DNA of 59,178 nucleotides from an uncultured Bacteroidia bacterium (GTDB lineage: Bacteria; Bacteroidota; Bacteroidia; Bacteroidales; UBA932), in contig CACZUR010000017.1 in NCBI GenBank assembly GCA_902784435.1, forward strand, positions 1 through 59,178, in the 5' to 3' direction. The notes beneath the pieces are model-generated. The model saw only the letters and a program-made list of their open reading frames with translations. It searched no databases and was not told the origin of the DNA. This document shows, piece after piece, positions 42,543 to 51,761 of the stretch (the stretch's first letter is position 1; the number at the start of each line of letters is the position of its first letter). The translations under genes were made by a program, and so were the position numbers.

Positions 42543-44918
42543 TTAGAAATTGAATCCCATGGAAACATAGCCGCCCACCGACCTGGAAATGGTGGACCAG
42601 TGCAGCTGCAGCTTCAGCGGTCCCAGGATGGTATTGTACGCATAGCCCAGCCCGGCGCCGGCATGCAGGTTGGCGTTGTTGATGTCGGCAAAATCGTTAA
42701 AGTCCATGGAGGCATTGCCGATGAGGGAGAAATAGTGGTTTTTCCACGCCCTGTACCGGGCTTCCAGGCGTGCCACAAACAGGTTGTCGCCCATCAGGAT
42801 GGCACCGTTCACGCCCATATAAGGGATTTGCTGCTCTATGTAGCGGCCCCGGAAATCCCCGCCCACCGCATTCCGCAGCAGCACCGGGGCATTGCCCTGG
42901 GACAAGACCACGCGCGCATTTCCCTGGGCGATGATGCTGAAGCGGTTCAGGGAGAAAGGAAGGGTGGCATCGGCCGATACGACCCCCAGCCATTTATCCC
43001 CGCCTGCGATATCCTGCGCCACCAGGCCGGAGTACAGGAGATCTCCCCGGAGACCGGCCGAGATGCCCTTGGTGGGGAAATAGTAATTGTCCAGACGCTC
43101 TACCCTTCCGTCCAGAAAAACGCCGGGGTAATCGACCGAGCGGTCCAGGATGGGCAGATCCACGCTGGCAGAACTGATGATTTCGAACACGCGGAAGAAC
43201 TGGTTGCGCAGCCCCAGCTTCACGTCAAAGCTGGACCAGTGCATGTTGGACAGGAAAAGCTCCTGGTTGGTTTGCAGGAAGGACACGGCGATGGGCGAAT
43301 GGTCCGGCGTGCGGAAAGCGCCTCTGGCCATATAATTCACGTTCACGCGGGCGTTGAAAGTGGCATAGCGCCGGCCGTTGTAGGCATAGAGCAGATCGGC
43401 ATACGGATGCGTACTGATGCGCGCGGTGAAATCCAGGGAATGGCCGCTGAGGGCACGGGTGTTGAGGCCCAGGTTCAGGAGCAGCGAAACCAGGTCTTCC
43501 GAGTCGATGCGCGCCCCCAGGCCAAAGTGATGCATGGGTCCCTGCTTGCAGATGAGCCGGAGCCGGAAAGGTTCGTGCGACCCCAGTACCTCGTAATTCA
43601 CATAGTCGTAGGATCCCTTTCCAAAGATGGAGGCGATGTCCTCTTCCAGCACGGCCTTGGTCAGGTGCGTATGGGGCTTTACACGCATCTTGGAGCGGAT
43701 ATAGTCGGCCTCGCTCTCCGGGACGCCTTCGATGTCGATGCCGTCTATGAGCACGGCCTGCTTGCCGATATCGATGGCAGCCGGCGCTTGGAGCCGGCGC
43801 TTGGCGCTGCCCAGACGCTTGCGCAGAGCCGTCAGCTGCGGTTCCATGGCCTGCGCGGCCTTATAGCCGCGGACCAACATGGTATCGACGGCCTCTCTAT
43901 TGAAACTGAGCATGTTGTAGCCCGTGAGATCGGGATGGATACTGATGTCCACCAACTCCTGGTTCAAATCGAAGGCATCGTTGGAGAAAAGGTCGATGGA
44001 GCCCATGAGGATATCCCCCAGATTCCGCAGGTCTTCCTCGACGAGGGCCTCGTTGGAAAGGTCTACGCCGATGATGATATCGGCCCCCATTTCCTTGGCG
44101 ATGTTGGCCGGATAGTTGTTGCGCATGCCGCCGTCGATGAGCACCATGCCGTCTGTGCGCACCGGTACGAAGAGGCCGGGAATGGACATGGTGGAACGGA
44201 GGGCGGTATTGATGCTGCCGCTATGCCATACCTTGGCCTTCAGGGACACCAGGTCCGTGGCCACGCAGGCAAAGGGAATGGGGAAATGCAGGAAGTTGGT
44301 CTTTCCGCCGTAACCAACGGTCCGTGAAGAGAATACCTGACCGACATTCTGGCCATAGACCATGCCGGCAGGAAGGCTTCCCAGCACGTCCCCGGATAAT
44401 TTCTTTTCCTCGGCCGCGCCCAGGTGCAGTTCACGGTTTTCGTCATTCTCCGGACTGGCATAATAGAAAGGGATGGACAGCAGGTACTTTTCCTGGTTGC
44501 GCAGTTTGGCATAGGGGACATACTTCTGGTCCACGTTGTCCGACAGGGTTTTGTCCCAGTCCAGATTGCGTACCATGTCTTCCAGATAGGCGGCATCGTA
44601 CCCCAGCGCATACAGGCCGCCGATCAGGCCGCCCACGCTGGTGCCCACCACCATATCTACGGGAAAGTCGAACTTTTCCAGATACTTGAGCGCCCCTACG
44701 GTGGCCGCTCCCTTGGCACCGCCACCCGACAGCACCAGGGCCACGACAGGGCGGTTTTGCCGGATACGGCTCATCCGGGCGCGGATTTGCCGCAACGCCT
44801 GTTCGTCCTGTTTTTTGTCCAGGCCGAAGGTGGACGACGGCGGTCCCTGGATCTTTTGGGCCTGGAGGGCCAGGCAGGAAACGAGCAGTAACGCCCCTAT
44901 GATGACGATCTTTTTCAT
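42543..44918 (-). CDS. Patatin-like phospholipase with outer-membrane barrel
   Basis: Protein of 791 residues resembling type Vd (PlpD-like) autotransporters. Signal peptide 1-20; patatin domain with oxyanion GGGAKG (65-70), nucleophile GTSVG (Ser94) and the DGG of the catalytic dyad in LIDGGMRNN; then a POTRA-like segment (about 390-470) and a 16-strand-type Omp85 barrel ending in GFNF. The active-site residues are intact, so surface phospholipase/esterase activity is plausible. It overlaps rlmN by four bases. Confidence 0.9.
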   Translation of the reverse strand: MKKIVIIGALLLVSCLALQAQKIQGPPSSTFGLDKKQDEQALRQIRARMSRIRQNRPVVALVLSGGGAKGAATVGALKYLEKFDFPVDMVVGTSVGGLIGGLYALGYDAAYLEDMVRNLDWDKTLSDNVDQKYVPYAKLRNQEKYLLSIPFYYASPENDENRELHLGAAEEKKLSGDVLGSLPAGMVYGQNVGQVFSSRTVGYGGKTNFLHFPIPFACVATDLVSLKAKVWHSGSINTALRSTMSIPGLFVPVRTDGMVLIDGGMRNNYPANIAKEMGADIIIGVDLSNEALVEEDLRNLGDILMGSIDLFSNDAFDLNQELVDISIHPDLTGYNMLSFNREAVDTMLVRGYKAAQAMEPQLTALRKRLGSAKRRLQAPAAIDIGKQAVLIDGIDIEGVPESEADYIRSKMRVKPHTHLTKAVLEEDIASIFGKGSYDYVNYEVLGSHEPFRLRLICKQGPMHHFGLGARIDSEDLVSLLLNLGLNTRALSGHSLDFTARISTHPYADLLYAYNGRRYATFNARVNVNYMARGAFRTPDHSPIAVSFLQTNQELFLSNMHWSSFDVKLGLRNQFFRVFEIISSASVDLPILDRSVDYPGVFLDGRVERLDNYYFPTKGISAGLRGDLLYSGLVAQDIAGGDKWLGVVSADATLPFSLNRFSIIAQGNARVVLSQGNAPVLLRNAVGGDFRGRYIEQQIPYMGVNGAILMGDNLFVARLEARYRAWKNHYFSLIGNASMDFNDFADINNANLHAGAGLGYAYNTILGPLKLQLHWSTISRSVGGYVSMGFNF

Positions 44919-45940
44919 TCCTGGTTATGTTTACCGGCCAACAGGCCGCACGCTGCGAAAATATCTTCTCCGCGGGAAGCGCGGATGGTGGCGGTGAGCC
45001 CGCCCTGTACCAGACGGTCCCGGAAAGCCTCCATCTGCTGCTGTGAGGCCGGCCCGTACGGGAAATCCGGGATGCGGTGGAAACGGATCAGGTTTACGCG
45101 GCATTCCAGATGGCGCAGCAGGTGCACCAGCTGGTCTGCGTGCCGGGGTGTGTCGTTCCAGCCATGGAAAACGGTGTATTCGAAACTGACGCGTCGCTGA
45201 CCGGAAAAATCGTACTGCTTTAAGAGGCGGATGATTTCCGTCTCCGACCAGGCCTTCTGGACGGGCATCATCTGCGCCCGTTCCTCCGGGAAGGGATTGT
45301 GCAGGCTCACCGCCAGGTGGCACTTGCTCCCGTCCAGGAATTCCTTCAGCCTGGGGAGGACGCCGATGGTGCTTACCGTGATGCGTTTAGGGCTCCAGGC
45401 AAGGCCCCAGGGCTCCGTGAGGACCGCCAGCACCCGCCGCACATTGTCCCAGTTGTCCAGGGGTTCTCCCATGCCCATGAATACGGCATTGGTCAGTTCC
45501 CCGGCTTCCTCCACGGCAAAGAACTGGCTCAGGATATCGGCCGGTTCCAGATTCCCGTGGAAGCCCTGCCGGCCCGTCATGCAGAACTGGCAGGCCATCT
45601 TGCAGCCGGCCTGGGAACTCACACAAAGGGTTTTGCGGTCTGCGTCCGGAATCATCACGGCCTCCACGGCATTGGCGGCATCCCCTTTTACCGGAAACAG
45701 GTACTTCCGCGTGCCGTCCGCGGATGTCTGCACGTCCAGGGGCTGAGCCAGCCCCACTTCATAATCCCGGGCCAGCGCTTCCCTGCCCTGCCGGGACAGG
45801 TTGGTCATTTCCTCGATGCTGCGCACGCGCTTGGCATACAGCCACTGCGCCATTTGTTTCCCGGCAAAAGCCGGCAAACCTGCAGAGAGCGCTATTTCTT
45901 TCAGTTCTTCGGGGGTTTTTCCCAGCAGACGTGTTTTCAT
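44915..45940 (-). CDS. rlmN: 23S rRNA/tRNA adenine-C2 methyltransferase RlmN
   Basis: Radical SAM methyltransferase of 341 residues that modifies A2503 of 23S rRNA and A37 of some tRNAs. The cluster motif CKMACQFC has Cys113, 117 and 120. The start MKTRLLGK at 45940 is favoured: the promoter box ends five bases before it, so the mRNA is probably leaderless. Confidence 0.94.
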   Translation of the reverse strand: MKTRLLGKTPEELKEIALSAGLPAFAGKQMAQWLYAKRVRSIEEMTNLSRQGREALARDYEVGLAQPLDVQTSADGTRKYLFPVKGDAANAVEAVMIPDADRKTLCVSSQAGCKMACQFCMTGRQGFHGNLEPADILSQFFAVEEAGELTNAVFMGMGEPLDNWDNVRRVLAVLTEPWGLAWSPKRITVSTIGVLPRLKEFLDGSKCHLAVSLHNPFPEERAQMMPVQKAWSETEIIRLLKQYDFSGQRRVSFEYTVFHGWNDTPRHADQLVHLLRHLECRVNLIRFHRIPDFPYGPASQQQMEAFRDRLVQGGLTATIRASRGEDIFAACGLLAGKHNQE

Positions 45941-45944
45941 AACG

Positions 45945-45952
45945 CAAAAATA
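45945..45952 (-). promoter_or_regulatory. Promoter box of rlmN (leaderless arrangement)
   Basis: TATTTTTG on the minus strand; its last base is four bases away from the rlmN ATG. Confidence 0.6.
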
Positions 45953-45973
45953 CATATTTTTTGGTAAATAACG

Positions 45974-47014
45974 TCACTGCTGCGGCAAAGGCGCTATCCG
46001 GCAACGCCCAAGCCCCTGCGCGTGCTCCCCGGAGAGCACCCCCGCCCGGCTCAGCCCCTCCACCGTACAGTCCTCCGGAGCATGATGCTCCCGGTACAGG
46101 ACAATACCATGCGCCTCGGCCCGGGAAATGTGCGGATGCCGCGCCAGCTGCTCCTCCGGCAGCGTCCACAAAGGAAACGGCTCCGGCTCCGAGCACACGA
46201 TCAGGTCCTGCAGTCCGTCGTACTTTTCCTTGTCGAAATGATAGATTTCCAGGAGCTGCTCCTTGCAGGAATAGCCCCCCAGCAGAGTCCGGTACTGCAC
46301 CACCTTCCCCGCGAAATACGGTCCGATGCCCGGAAGGTCCAGCAGCGCCACGCTATCCGCCCGGTTGATGTCCAGCCGCGGGATGTCGATGTATGGCGCC
46401 AGCCGCTCGAAAACCGAATCCGCCACCACATAGCTCTTGGCAAAGTCTCCGGGCCGCCGGAAGCGTCCCCCCTTCTGCCGATAATGGTCGATGGCCTGCG
46501 CCTGCCGCTCCGAGAAACCCAGCCGCCGCAGATCCTCCACCGGCACTGTATTGGGATTGAAACGGAAACTTTCCACCCGCCGGGGCGCCGCCTTCTCCCG
46601 CACCTCCGCCGCCTCCTTCCCATGTCCCGCTCCCCGCCGCAAGACAACAGGCACATCGGCAGGTGATAAACCTTGAGGAGCATCGGCCTTCTTCTTTGCG
46701 ACGAAAGGTTTATCACCTGCCATCCTACTGCCAAAGGAAGCATCGGCAGACCGTGACCCCTGAGGAGCATCGGCCCTCTCATTTGCGACGAAGGGGTCAT
46801 GGTCTGCCATATCTTCCGCCAAAAGGCGTTTTGCCAAGGCAGGGTCGATGACATAGACGGTGTCCGGGCTGTCGCGGTTGGCCACCAGGCGGGTGATGGC
46901 GGCTTTGTGGATGAAAAGGGCCACCTGGTATCCCAAAATGAGGAAAACCAGGGCGATGGCTCCGGTGACGAAGCTGGCGGTGAGGGGACTATTCTTTTTC
47001 TTCGCGGGGTCCAT
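45974..47014 (-). CDS. Helix-hairpin-helix (ComEA-like) membrane protein
   Basis: Protein of 346 residues with one N-terminal membrane helix (about 13-36), then a linker and two or three HhH units (FNPNTVPVEDLRRLGFS; DINRADSVALLDLPGIG). It resembles Bacteroidota ComEA-related DNA-binding proteins; a role in DNA uptake is not shown. The linker holds two palindromic elements (residues 69-90 and 98-119) giving the repeated peptide DPFVANERADAPQG / KPFVAKKKADAPQG. Its 5' end overlaps the rsmI 3' end. Confidence 0.8.
   Translation of the reverse strand: MDPAKKKNSPLTASFVTGAIALVFLILGYQVALFIHKAAITRLVANRDSPDTVYVIDPALAKRLLAEDMADHDPFVANERADAPQGSRSADASFGSRMAGDKPFVAKKKADAPQGLSPADVPVVLRRGAGHGKEAAEVREKAAPRRVESFRFNPNTVPVEDLRRLGFSERQAQAIDHYRQKGGRFRRPGDFAKSYVVADSVFERLAPYIDIPRLDINRADSVALLDLPGIGPYFAGKVVQYRTLLGGYSCKEQLLEIYHFDKEKYDGLQDLIVCSEPEPFPLWTLPEEQLARHPHISRAEAHGIVLYREHHAPEDCTVEGLSRAGVLSGEHAQGLGRCRIAPLPQQ
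46658..46721 (-). repeat. In-frame palindromic element, copy C
   Basis: Perfect 17-base stem (46658-46674 with 46705-46721) around the conserved loop. Read on the minus strand the loop has GTCGC, AAGAAGG and CCGATGCTCC as in copies A and B. Confidence 0.88.
46745..46808 (-). repeat. In-frame palindromic element, copy D
   Basis: Stem of 17 bases with one mismatch (46745-46761 with 46792-46808). Its loop is nearly identical to that of copy C, 23 bases away, but the stem sequence differs apart from the outer GGCAG and inner CCT. Confidence 0.88.
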
Positions 47015-47708
47015 TGCGCTGTTTCTTTTCCGGCGGGGCGCCGGCTACTACAATCACAATTTCCCCCTTGGGTTCATGCTCACGGAACCAATTGGCTACA
47101 TCTTCCAGCGTTCCGCGCATGTGTTCTTCGTGCAGTTTGGAAATTTCCCGGGCCACGGAGCAGCGGCGCTCCGGGCCGAAATACTGGGCAAACTGGTCCA
47201 GCGTCTTTACCAGACGGTACGGCGACTCGTAAAAGACCATGGTCCGGGTTTCCGTCGAAAGCGCCTGCAGATGCGTCTGCCGGCCTTTTTTCTGGGGCAG
47301 GAAACCTTCAAAGGCGAATCGGTCGCACGGAAGGCCGCTGGATACCAGCGCCGGAATGCAGGCCGTGGCGCCCGGAAGCGTCTGGACCTCGATGCCTTCC
47401 TCCGCGCAGGTGCGGGCCAGCAGGAATCCCGGGTCCGATATGCCGGGCGTACCGGCATCCGACACCAGCGCCACATTCATACCGCCCAGGATCCGTTCTT
47501 TCACCAGCTCCACTTTCTGGTGTTCGTTGTATTTGTGGTGGCTTTGCAAAGGCCTGTGGATATCGTAGTGCTTCAGGAGCACGGAAGTGGTACGGGTGTC
47601 CTCTGCCAGGATGAGGTCTGCCTCCTTGAGGACACGGATGGCCCGGAGGGACATGTCCTCCAGGTTTCCCACCGGCGTGGGTACTATAAATAATTTTCCG
47701 GTGCTCAT
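46989..47708 (-). CDS. rsmI: 16S rRNA (cytidine1402-2'-O)-methyltransferase
   Basis: Tetrapyrrole-methylase-fold enzyme of 239 residues. The start [19 protein letters not shown] is typical of RsmI, as are [21 protein letters not shown] and FYESPYRL. It overlaps the HHH protein gene by 26 bases. Confidence 0.94.
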   Translation of the reverse strand: MSTGKLFIVPTPVGNLEDMSLRAIRVLKEADLILAEDTRTTSVLLKHYDIHRPLQSHHKYNEHQKVELVKERILGGMNVALVSDAGTPGISDPGFLLARTCAEEGIEVQTLPGATACIPALVSSGLPCDRFAFEGFLPQKKGRQTHLQALSTETRTMVFYESPYRLVKTLDQFAQYFGPERRCSVAREISKLHEEHMRGTLEDVANWFREHEPKGEIVIVVAGAPPEKKQRNGPREEKE

Positions 47709-47725
47709 TATTGCCATATTTTGAC

Positions 47726-47733
47726 TATATTTG
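47726..47733 (+). promoter_or_regulatory. Promoter box of tdk
   Basis: TATATTTG, 27 bases before ATG 47760. It lies after the in-frame upstream ATG at 47721, which therefore is not the start. Confidence 0.6.
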
Positions 47734-47746
47734 TACAGTCATCAAA

Positions 47747-47754
47747 CAAAGTTA
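47747..47754 (-). promoter_or_regulatory. Promoter box of rsmI
   Basis: TAACTTTG on the minus strand with TTTG 21 bases upstream, 38 bases before the rsmI start; it interleaves with the tdk promoter. Confidence 0.5.
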
Positions 47755-47759
47755 AGGAA

Positions 47760-48335
47760 ATGTTTTTGGAAAATGCAAAAAAATCGGGCTGCATTGAGGT
47801 GATTTGCGGCTCCATGTTCTCGGGGAAGACGGAAGAACTGATCAGAAGGCTCAAACGGGCCCAGTTTGCCAAGCAGAAAATTGCCACGTTCAAACCCACC
47901 ATCGACAAACGTTACTCAGACCTGGACGTGGTGTCGCACGATTCCCACAGCATTTCCTGCACCCCCATCAAATCCCCCGCCCGCATGCTCCAGATTGAAC
48001 CGGACGTACAGGTTGTGGGCATTGACGAGGCCCAGTTTTTTGATGAGAGCATCATTGACGTGTGCCAGCAGCTGGCAGCCCGCGGCGTCCGCGTCATCAT
48101 CGCCGGCCTGGACACAGACTACATGGGCAAACCCTTCGGCCCCATGCCCGGCCTCATGGCCATTGCCGAAGATGTCCAGAAAGTACATGCCATCTGCGTG
48201 CGCTGCGGTTCCCTGGCCAACCACTCACACAGGCTATCGGCCTCCAAGAAGCTCGTAGTGCTGGGAGAAAAAGACATCTACGAGCCCCTGTGCCGTGAGT
48301 GTTACCAGAAAGCTATCCAGGAAGATAACGAATAA
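47760..48335 (+). CDS. tdk: Thymidine kinase
   Basis: Type II thymidine kinase of 191 residues in the dTMP salvage pathway. Walker [10 protein letters not shown], the DEAQFF block, and a zinc site with Cys pairs CVRCG and CREC. Start chosen at [10 protein letters not shown]. Confidence 0.94.
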   Translation: MFLENAKKSGCIEVICGSMFSGKTEELIRRLKRAQFAKQKIATFKPTIDKRYSDLDVVSHDSHSISCTPIKSPARMLQIEPDVQVVGIDEAQFFDESIIDVCQQLAARGVRVIIAGLDTDYMGKPFGPMPGLMAIAEDVQKVHAICVRCGSLANHSHRLSASKKLVVLGEKDIYEPLCRECYQKAIQEDNE

Positions 48336-48341
48336 CGGCGC

Positions 48342-49361
48342 TTAATCCTGCACCGTTGCCATGGCAGCCCGGATCTTGGCTTCGATTTCTTCGGAGAGTT
48401 CCGGGTTGTCCAGTATAACCTGTTTGGTGGCTTCGCGGCCCTGTGCCAGCTTGCTTTCGCCGTAGCTGAACCAGGAACCGGACTTGTTGATGATGCCCAG
48501 TTCCACACCCAGGTCCACGATTTCTCCGCTGCGGGAAATGCCTTCCCCGAAGACGATGTCGAATTCTGCCTTCTTGAAAGGCGGGGCCATCTTGTTTTTG
48601 ACCACCTTCACCTTCACGTGGTTGCCCAGGGCTTCGTCGCCGTCCTTGATCTGGGTGGTGCGGCGGATGTCCAGGCGCACGGAAGCATAGAACTTGAGGG
48701 CGTTGCCGCCGGTGGTGGTTTCCGGATTGCCGAACATGACCCCGATCTTCTCACGCAGCTGGTTGATGAAGATGCAGCAGGTATTGGTCTTGGAGATGTT
48801 GGCGGTGAGTTTCCTCAGGGCCTGGGACATCAGGCGGGCCTGGAGGCCCACTTTGTTGTCGCCCATTTCCCCTTCAATCTCTGCACGGGGGGTGAGGGCG
48901 GCCACGGAGTCGATGACCACGATGTCCAGGGCGCCGCTGCGGATCAGGTTATCGGCAATTTCCAGGGCCTGTTCCCCGTTGTCCGGCTGGGAGATGAGGA
49001 GGGTGTCCAGGTCTACGCCCAGGGCCTTGGCATAGGTGCGGTCGAACGCATGTTCTGCGTCGATGATGGCCGCGATGCCGCCGTTTTTCTGGGCCTGCGC
49101 GATGGCGTGGATGGCCAGCGTGGTTTTACCGGAGCTTTCCGGCCCGTATATTTCGATGATGCGGCCTTTGGGGTATCCGCCGATGCCCAGGGCATGGTCC
49201 AGGGAGATGGAACCGCTGGGGATAACCTGGTCTGCGTCCCACTCCGGCTGGTCTCCCAGCTTCATGATGGTACCCTTGCCGTAGTCTTTTTCAATTTTGT
49301 CGATGGTTGCCTGGAGGGCCTTCAGTTTGGCGGCTCCGTTTTCTGCTGCTTCTTTTGCCAT
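48342..49361 (-). CDS. recA: Recombinase RecA
   Basis: Homologous recombination and SOS protein of 339 residues. Walker A GPESSGKT at residues 73-80, then the usual [14 protein letters not shown] and the L2 region. ATG 49361 (MAKEAAENG) is used rather than the upstream in-frame Met. No SOS box can be claimed. It converges with tdk, six bases apart. Confidence 0.96.
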   Translation of the reverse strand: MAKEAAENGAAKLKALQATIDKIEKDYGKGTIMKLGDQPEWDADQVIPSGSISLDHALGIGGYPKGRIIEIYGPESSGKTTLAIHAIAQAQKNGGIAAIIDAEHAFDRTYAKALGVDLDTLLISQPDNGEQALEIADNLIRSGALDIVVIDSVAALTPRAEIEGEMGDNKVGLQARLMSQALRKLTANISKTNTCCIFINQLREKIGVMFGNPETTTGGNALKFYASVRLDIRRTTQIKDGDEALGNHVKVKVVKNKMAPPFKKAEFDIVFGEGISRSGEIVDLGVELGIINKSGSWFSYGESKLAQGREATKQVILDNPELSEEIEAKIRAAMATVQD

Positions 49362-49401
49362 AGTATATGATTTTAAGGCGGACATCCTGTAACCGCATCT
49401 A

Positions 49402-49409
49402 CAAAGATA
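49402..49409 (-). promoter_or_regulatory. Promoter box of recA
   Basis: TATCTTTG on the minus strand, 40 bases upstream of recA. Confidence 0.55.
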
Positions 49410-49420
49410 GGAATATTTCT

Positions 49421-49428
49421 TATATTTG
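49421..49428 (+). promoter_or_regulatory. Promoter box of the phytase-like esterase gene (leaderless arrangement)
   Basis: TATATTTG followed by CGAC and then the ATG at 49433. The transcript would start at or next to the initiation codon. Confidence 0.6.
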
Positions 49429-49432
49429 CGAC

Positions 49433-50389
49433 ATGAAAAAACACTTTCCCGTCCTACTTTTTCTGCTTGCCCTGGCTGCATTCCCGGCGGCCGCTCAAAG
49501 AGCGCAGCACATCCAGCACAAACTGCTGGATATCCCCGCAGGAGAATACTCGGGCATTACCCGGACGGGAGACGACACCTATATGCTGGTCCACGACAAA
49601 AAGGCCAGCCTGTTTGTCCTCACACTGGAGCTGGCGGGGGACGGGAGCGTGGGCTACTGCGGCTTCTTCGAGACGCAGGAACAGGGGAAAACGAAGCGGG
49701 ACAACGAAGACATTGTGTATGTACCCGAGCGGAAACGCCTTTTCGTTTGCTCAGAGGGCGACCAGAGCATCCGTGAATACCGCCTGGACGGCCGGGAGAC
49801 CGGCAGGAAACTGGTCATTCCCAAGGACCTCACTTCCCCTGCCCGGAACCGGGGTTTCGAAGCCCTGGCCTATGCCAACGGCACTTTCTGGGCCACCACG
49901 GAGAGTCCCCTCCCCGGGGCCGAAATGCACATCCTGCAAAGCTTCTCCCTGAAAGGGCTCCAGGCCCGCGCCCGCTATCTGTACCAGGCTGAAAAGCCTC
50001 AGGTGCCGGCCCCCAAGCAGGCATCGGCCCAGGCCTATGTGTCCGGGATATCGGCCATGACGGTGCTGCCGGACGGACGGCTGGCCGTGCTGGAGCGCGA
50101 AGTGTACGTACCCGGCGGCACCGGCGCCCTGACCAAGCTGCTGGAGTCCTTTACCGAAACCCGCATCTACGTGGTATCCCCCGCCGACGGAAAGCCCGGC
50201 AAGCTGCTGGAGAAAACGCTGCTCACCAGCTTCCGGACATCGGCCCTGAACCTGGCCAACTTCGAGGGGATGTGCCTGGGGCCCGTGCTGGAAGACGGGC
50301 GGCAGACACTGCTCCTGATAGCCGACTCCCAGAACGGATCCGGCGGCCTTACAGGGGAATACTTAAGGGTAATTGCCCTGGAGCAATAA
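49433..50389 (+). CDS. Esterase-like activity of phytase family protein
   Basis: Secreted beta-propeller protein of 318 residues (PF13449-like). Signal peptide [10 protein letters not shown] to AAAQ; conserved [19 protein letters not shown] and the closing [19 protein letters not shown] blocks. Family members are loosely linked to phytase or esterase activity; the true substrate is unknown. Confidence 0.82.
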   Translation: MKKHFPVLLFLLALAAFPAAAQRAQHIQHKLLDIPAGEYSGITRTGDDTYMLVHDKKASLFVLTLELAGDGSVGYCGFFETQEQGKTKRDNEDIVYVPERKRLFVCSEGDQSIREYRLDGRETGRKLVIPKDLTSPARNRGFEALAYANGTFWATTESPLPGAEMHILQSFSLKGLQARARYLYQAEKPQVPAPKQASAQAYVSGISAMTVLPDGRLAVLEREVYVPGGTGALTKLLESFTETRIYVVSPADGKPGKLLEKTLLTSFRTSALNLANFEGMCLGPVLEDGRQTLLLIADSQNGSGGLTGEYLRVIALEQ

Positions 50390-50391
50390 AG

Positions 50392-51651
50392 TTAACGGAG
50401 CAGCTGAGCGGCGCGCGCCACATCTTCCTCTGCCACCACCAGCGAAATACTGAGCTCTTCCCCGCCCTGGGCCGACGCGATGATATTGATGCCGGCCTGC
50501 CCCAGCTTGCCGAAGACAGCGGCGGAAGTGCCGGGCAGATTGCGCATCTTGCTGCCGAAGACCGTGACGATGCCCACGGCCTGGTTGAGCACCACCACAT
50601 CGTCCAGGGGGAGCAGCGGATTGTCCTTGAACAGGCCACGGATGGCCTCCAGGGCCTGATCCTTTTCCTCGCTGCGGATGGCGAAGCTGATGCTGTATTC
50701 CGAGGAAGTCTGGGCGATGAAGCGCACGTTGACACCGGCGGCGGCCAGCCCGGAGAAAATGCCCCCGGACATGCCCACGCGGCCCAGCAGGCCCGTTCCG
50801 TACACGGTGACCAGGTTCAGGTTGGTGTCGGCGATGACGCCCGTCCGATGCAGGGAGCCGCTGGAAATGAGGGTGCCGGGGAAATTTTCATCGGCAATGT
50901 CCTTGACCAGGATGGGGATGCCGGCATTCTTGGCGGGCCAGATGGCCGACGACGAGAAGGGGGCTTTTTCCGACGCGCAGTAGTGAGCGGCTTCGTCATA
51001 GGTCATGGCGGGCAAGCCGTCGATGCCCTGCGCCTCGATGTGGAACTCGATGGAAGAGGCCTTGAACACCTCTGCGATGAGGGACGCCATCAGGTGGGCG
51101 CCGTCCTTGCCTACCCGCACCACGTATCCGGTGTCCAGCCGGCCATAGCCGCCGGAGATGACCACCGGTCCCTGGACGCTGCAGCGGGAGAAGATCTGCC
51201 TGCGGGAAGCCTCCCAGTCAAAATGCTGCTGTCCGTTTTCTCCTGCATGGCACAGCATGATTTCCGTCCCGTCGATGAGCGTACCCTTTACCGTGGCATT
51301 CACGGCCTCTGCGCACAGGCGGGCGCATTTGGCCATCACATAGTCTTCTACGGCCACGGGCGAGGTTTGCACGTACATTCCCTCCCGCAGGTAGGTGGAA
51401 ATACCCTCTACGGTATCCTCTACCATCTGCCGGTAAGCCGCATCCGGAGACATGGCCTGGAAATAATCCTTGATTTGCGCGAGCTCTTCCCGGGCCCACT
51501 TCTTTTCCTGCAGGGTTTTGCCGATGGCGGCACGGAATACGGCCTCGATCTTTTTCTGCGGACGGATAACGGAAATGGTGCCGGGCTCGCTGCCAAGGCT
51601 GGCGATGCGGGCGACGGACTGCTGTTTCAGGACAAAAGATTTGACGATCAT
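50392..51651 (-). CDS. Aspartate-kinase-like protein with degenerate catalytic motifs
   Basis: Protein of 419 residues with the aspartate kinase outline and two C-terminal ACT domains (about 275-419). The invariant N-terminal KFGGTS is missing (the start reads MIVKSFVLKQQS), and the later Gly-rich GR-G-SD block appears as VRVGKDGAHLMAS. Catalysis is therefore doubtful; a ligand-sensing paralogue is one possibility. The gene is otherwise intact. It converges with the esterase gene, two bases apart. Confidence 0.75.
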   Translation of the reverse strand: MIVKSFVLKQQSVARIASLGSEPGTISVIRPQKKIEAVFRAAIGKTLQEKKWAREELAQIKDYFQAMSPDAAYRQMVEDTVEGISTYLREGMYVQTSPVAVEDYVMAKCARLCAEAVNATVKGTLIDGTEIMLCHAGENGQQHFDWEASRRQIFSRCSVQGPVVISGGYGRLDTGYVVRVGKDGAHLMASLIAEVFKASSIEFHIEAQGIDGLPAMTYDEAAHYCASEKAPFSSSAIWPAKNAGIPILVKDIADENFPGTLISSGSLHRTGVIADTNLNLVTVYGTGLLGRVGMSGGIFSGLAAAGVNVRFIAQTSSEYSISFAIRSEEKDQALEAIRGLFKDNPLLPLDDVVVLNQAVGIVTVFGSKMRNLPGTSAAVFGKLGQAGINIIASAQGGEELSISLVVAEEDVARAAQLLR

Positions 51652-51673
51652 AGCATTAGGTAAAACTGAATGA

Positions 51674-51681
51674 CAAAGATA
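51674..51681 (-). promoter_or_regulatory. Promoter of the aspartate-kinase-like gene
   Basis: TATCTTTG with TTGT exactly 19 bases upstream on the minus strand. Confidence 0.7.
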
Positions 51682-51761
51682 ACCAAAAAAGCGCGCAATA
51701 ACAAGATTCCCGCTTGCAGTTGTGAAAAGATTTGCGTAAACTTGCAGCGTAAATTTACGAT

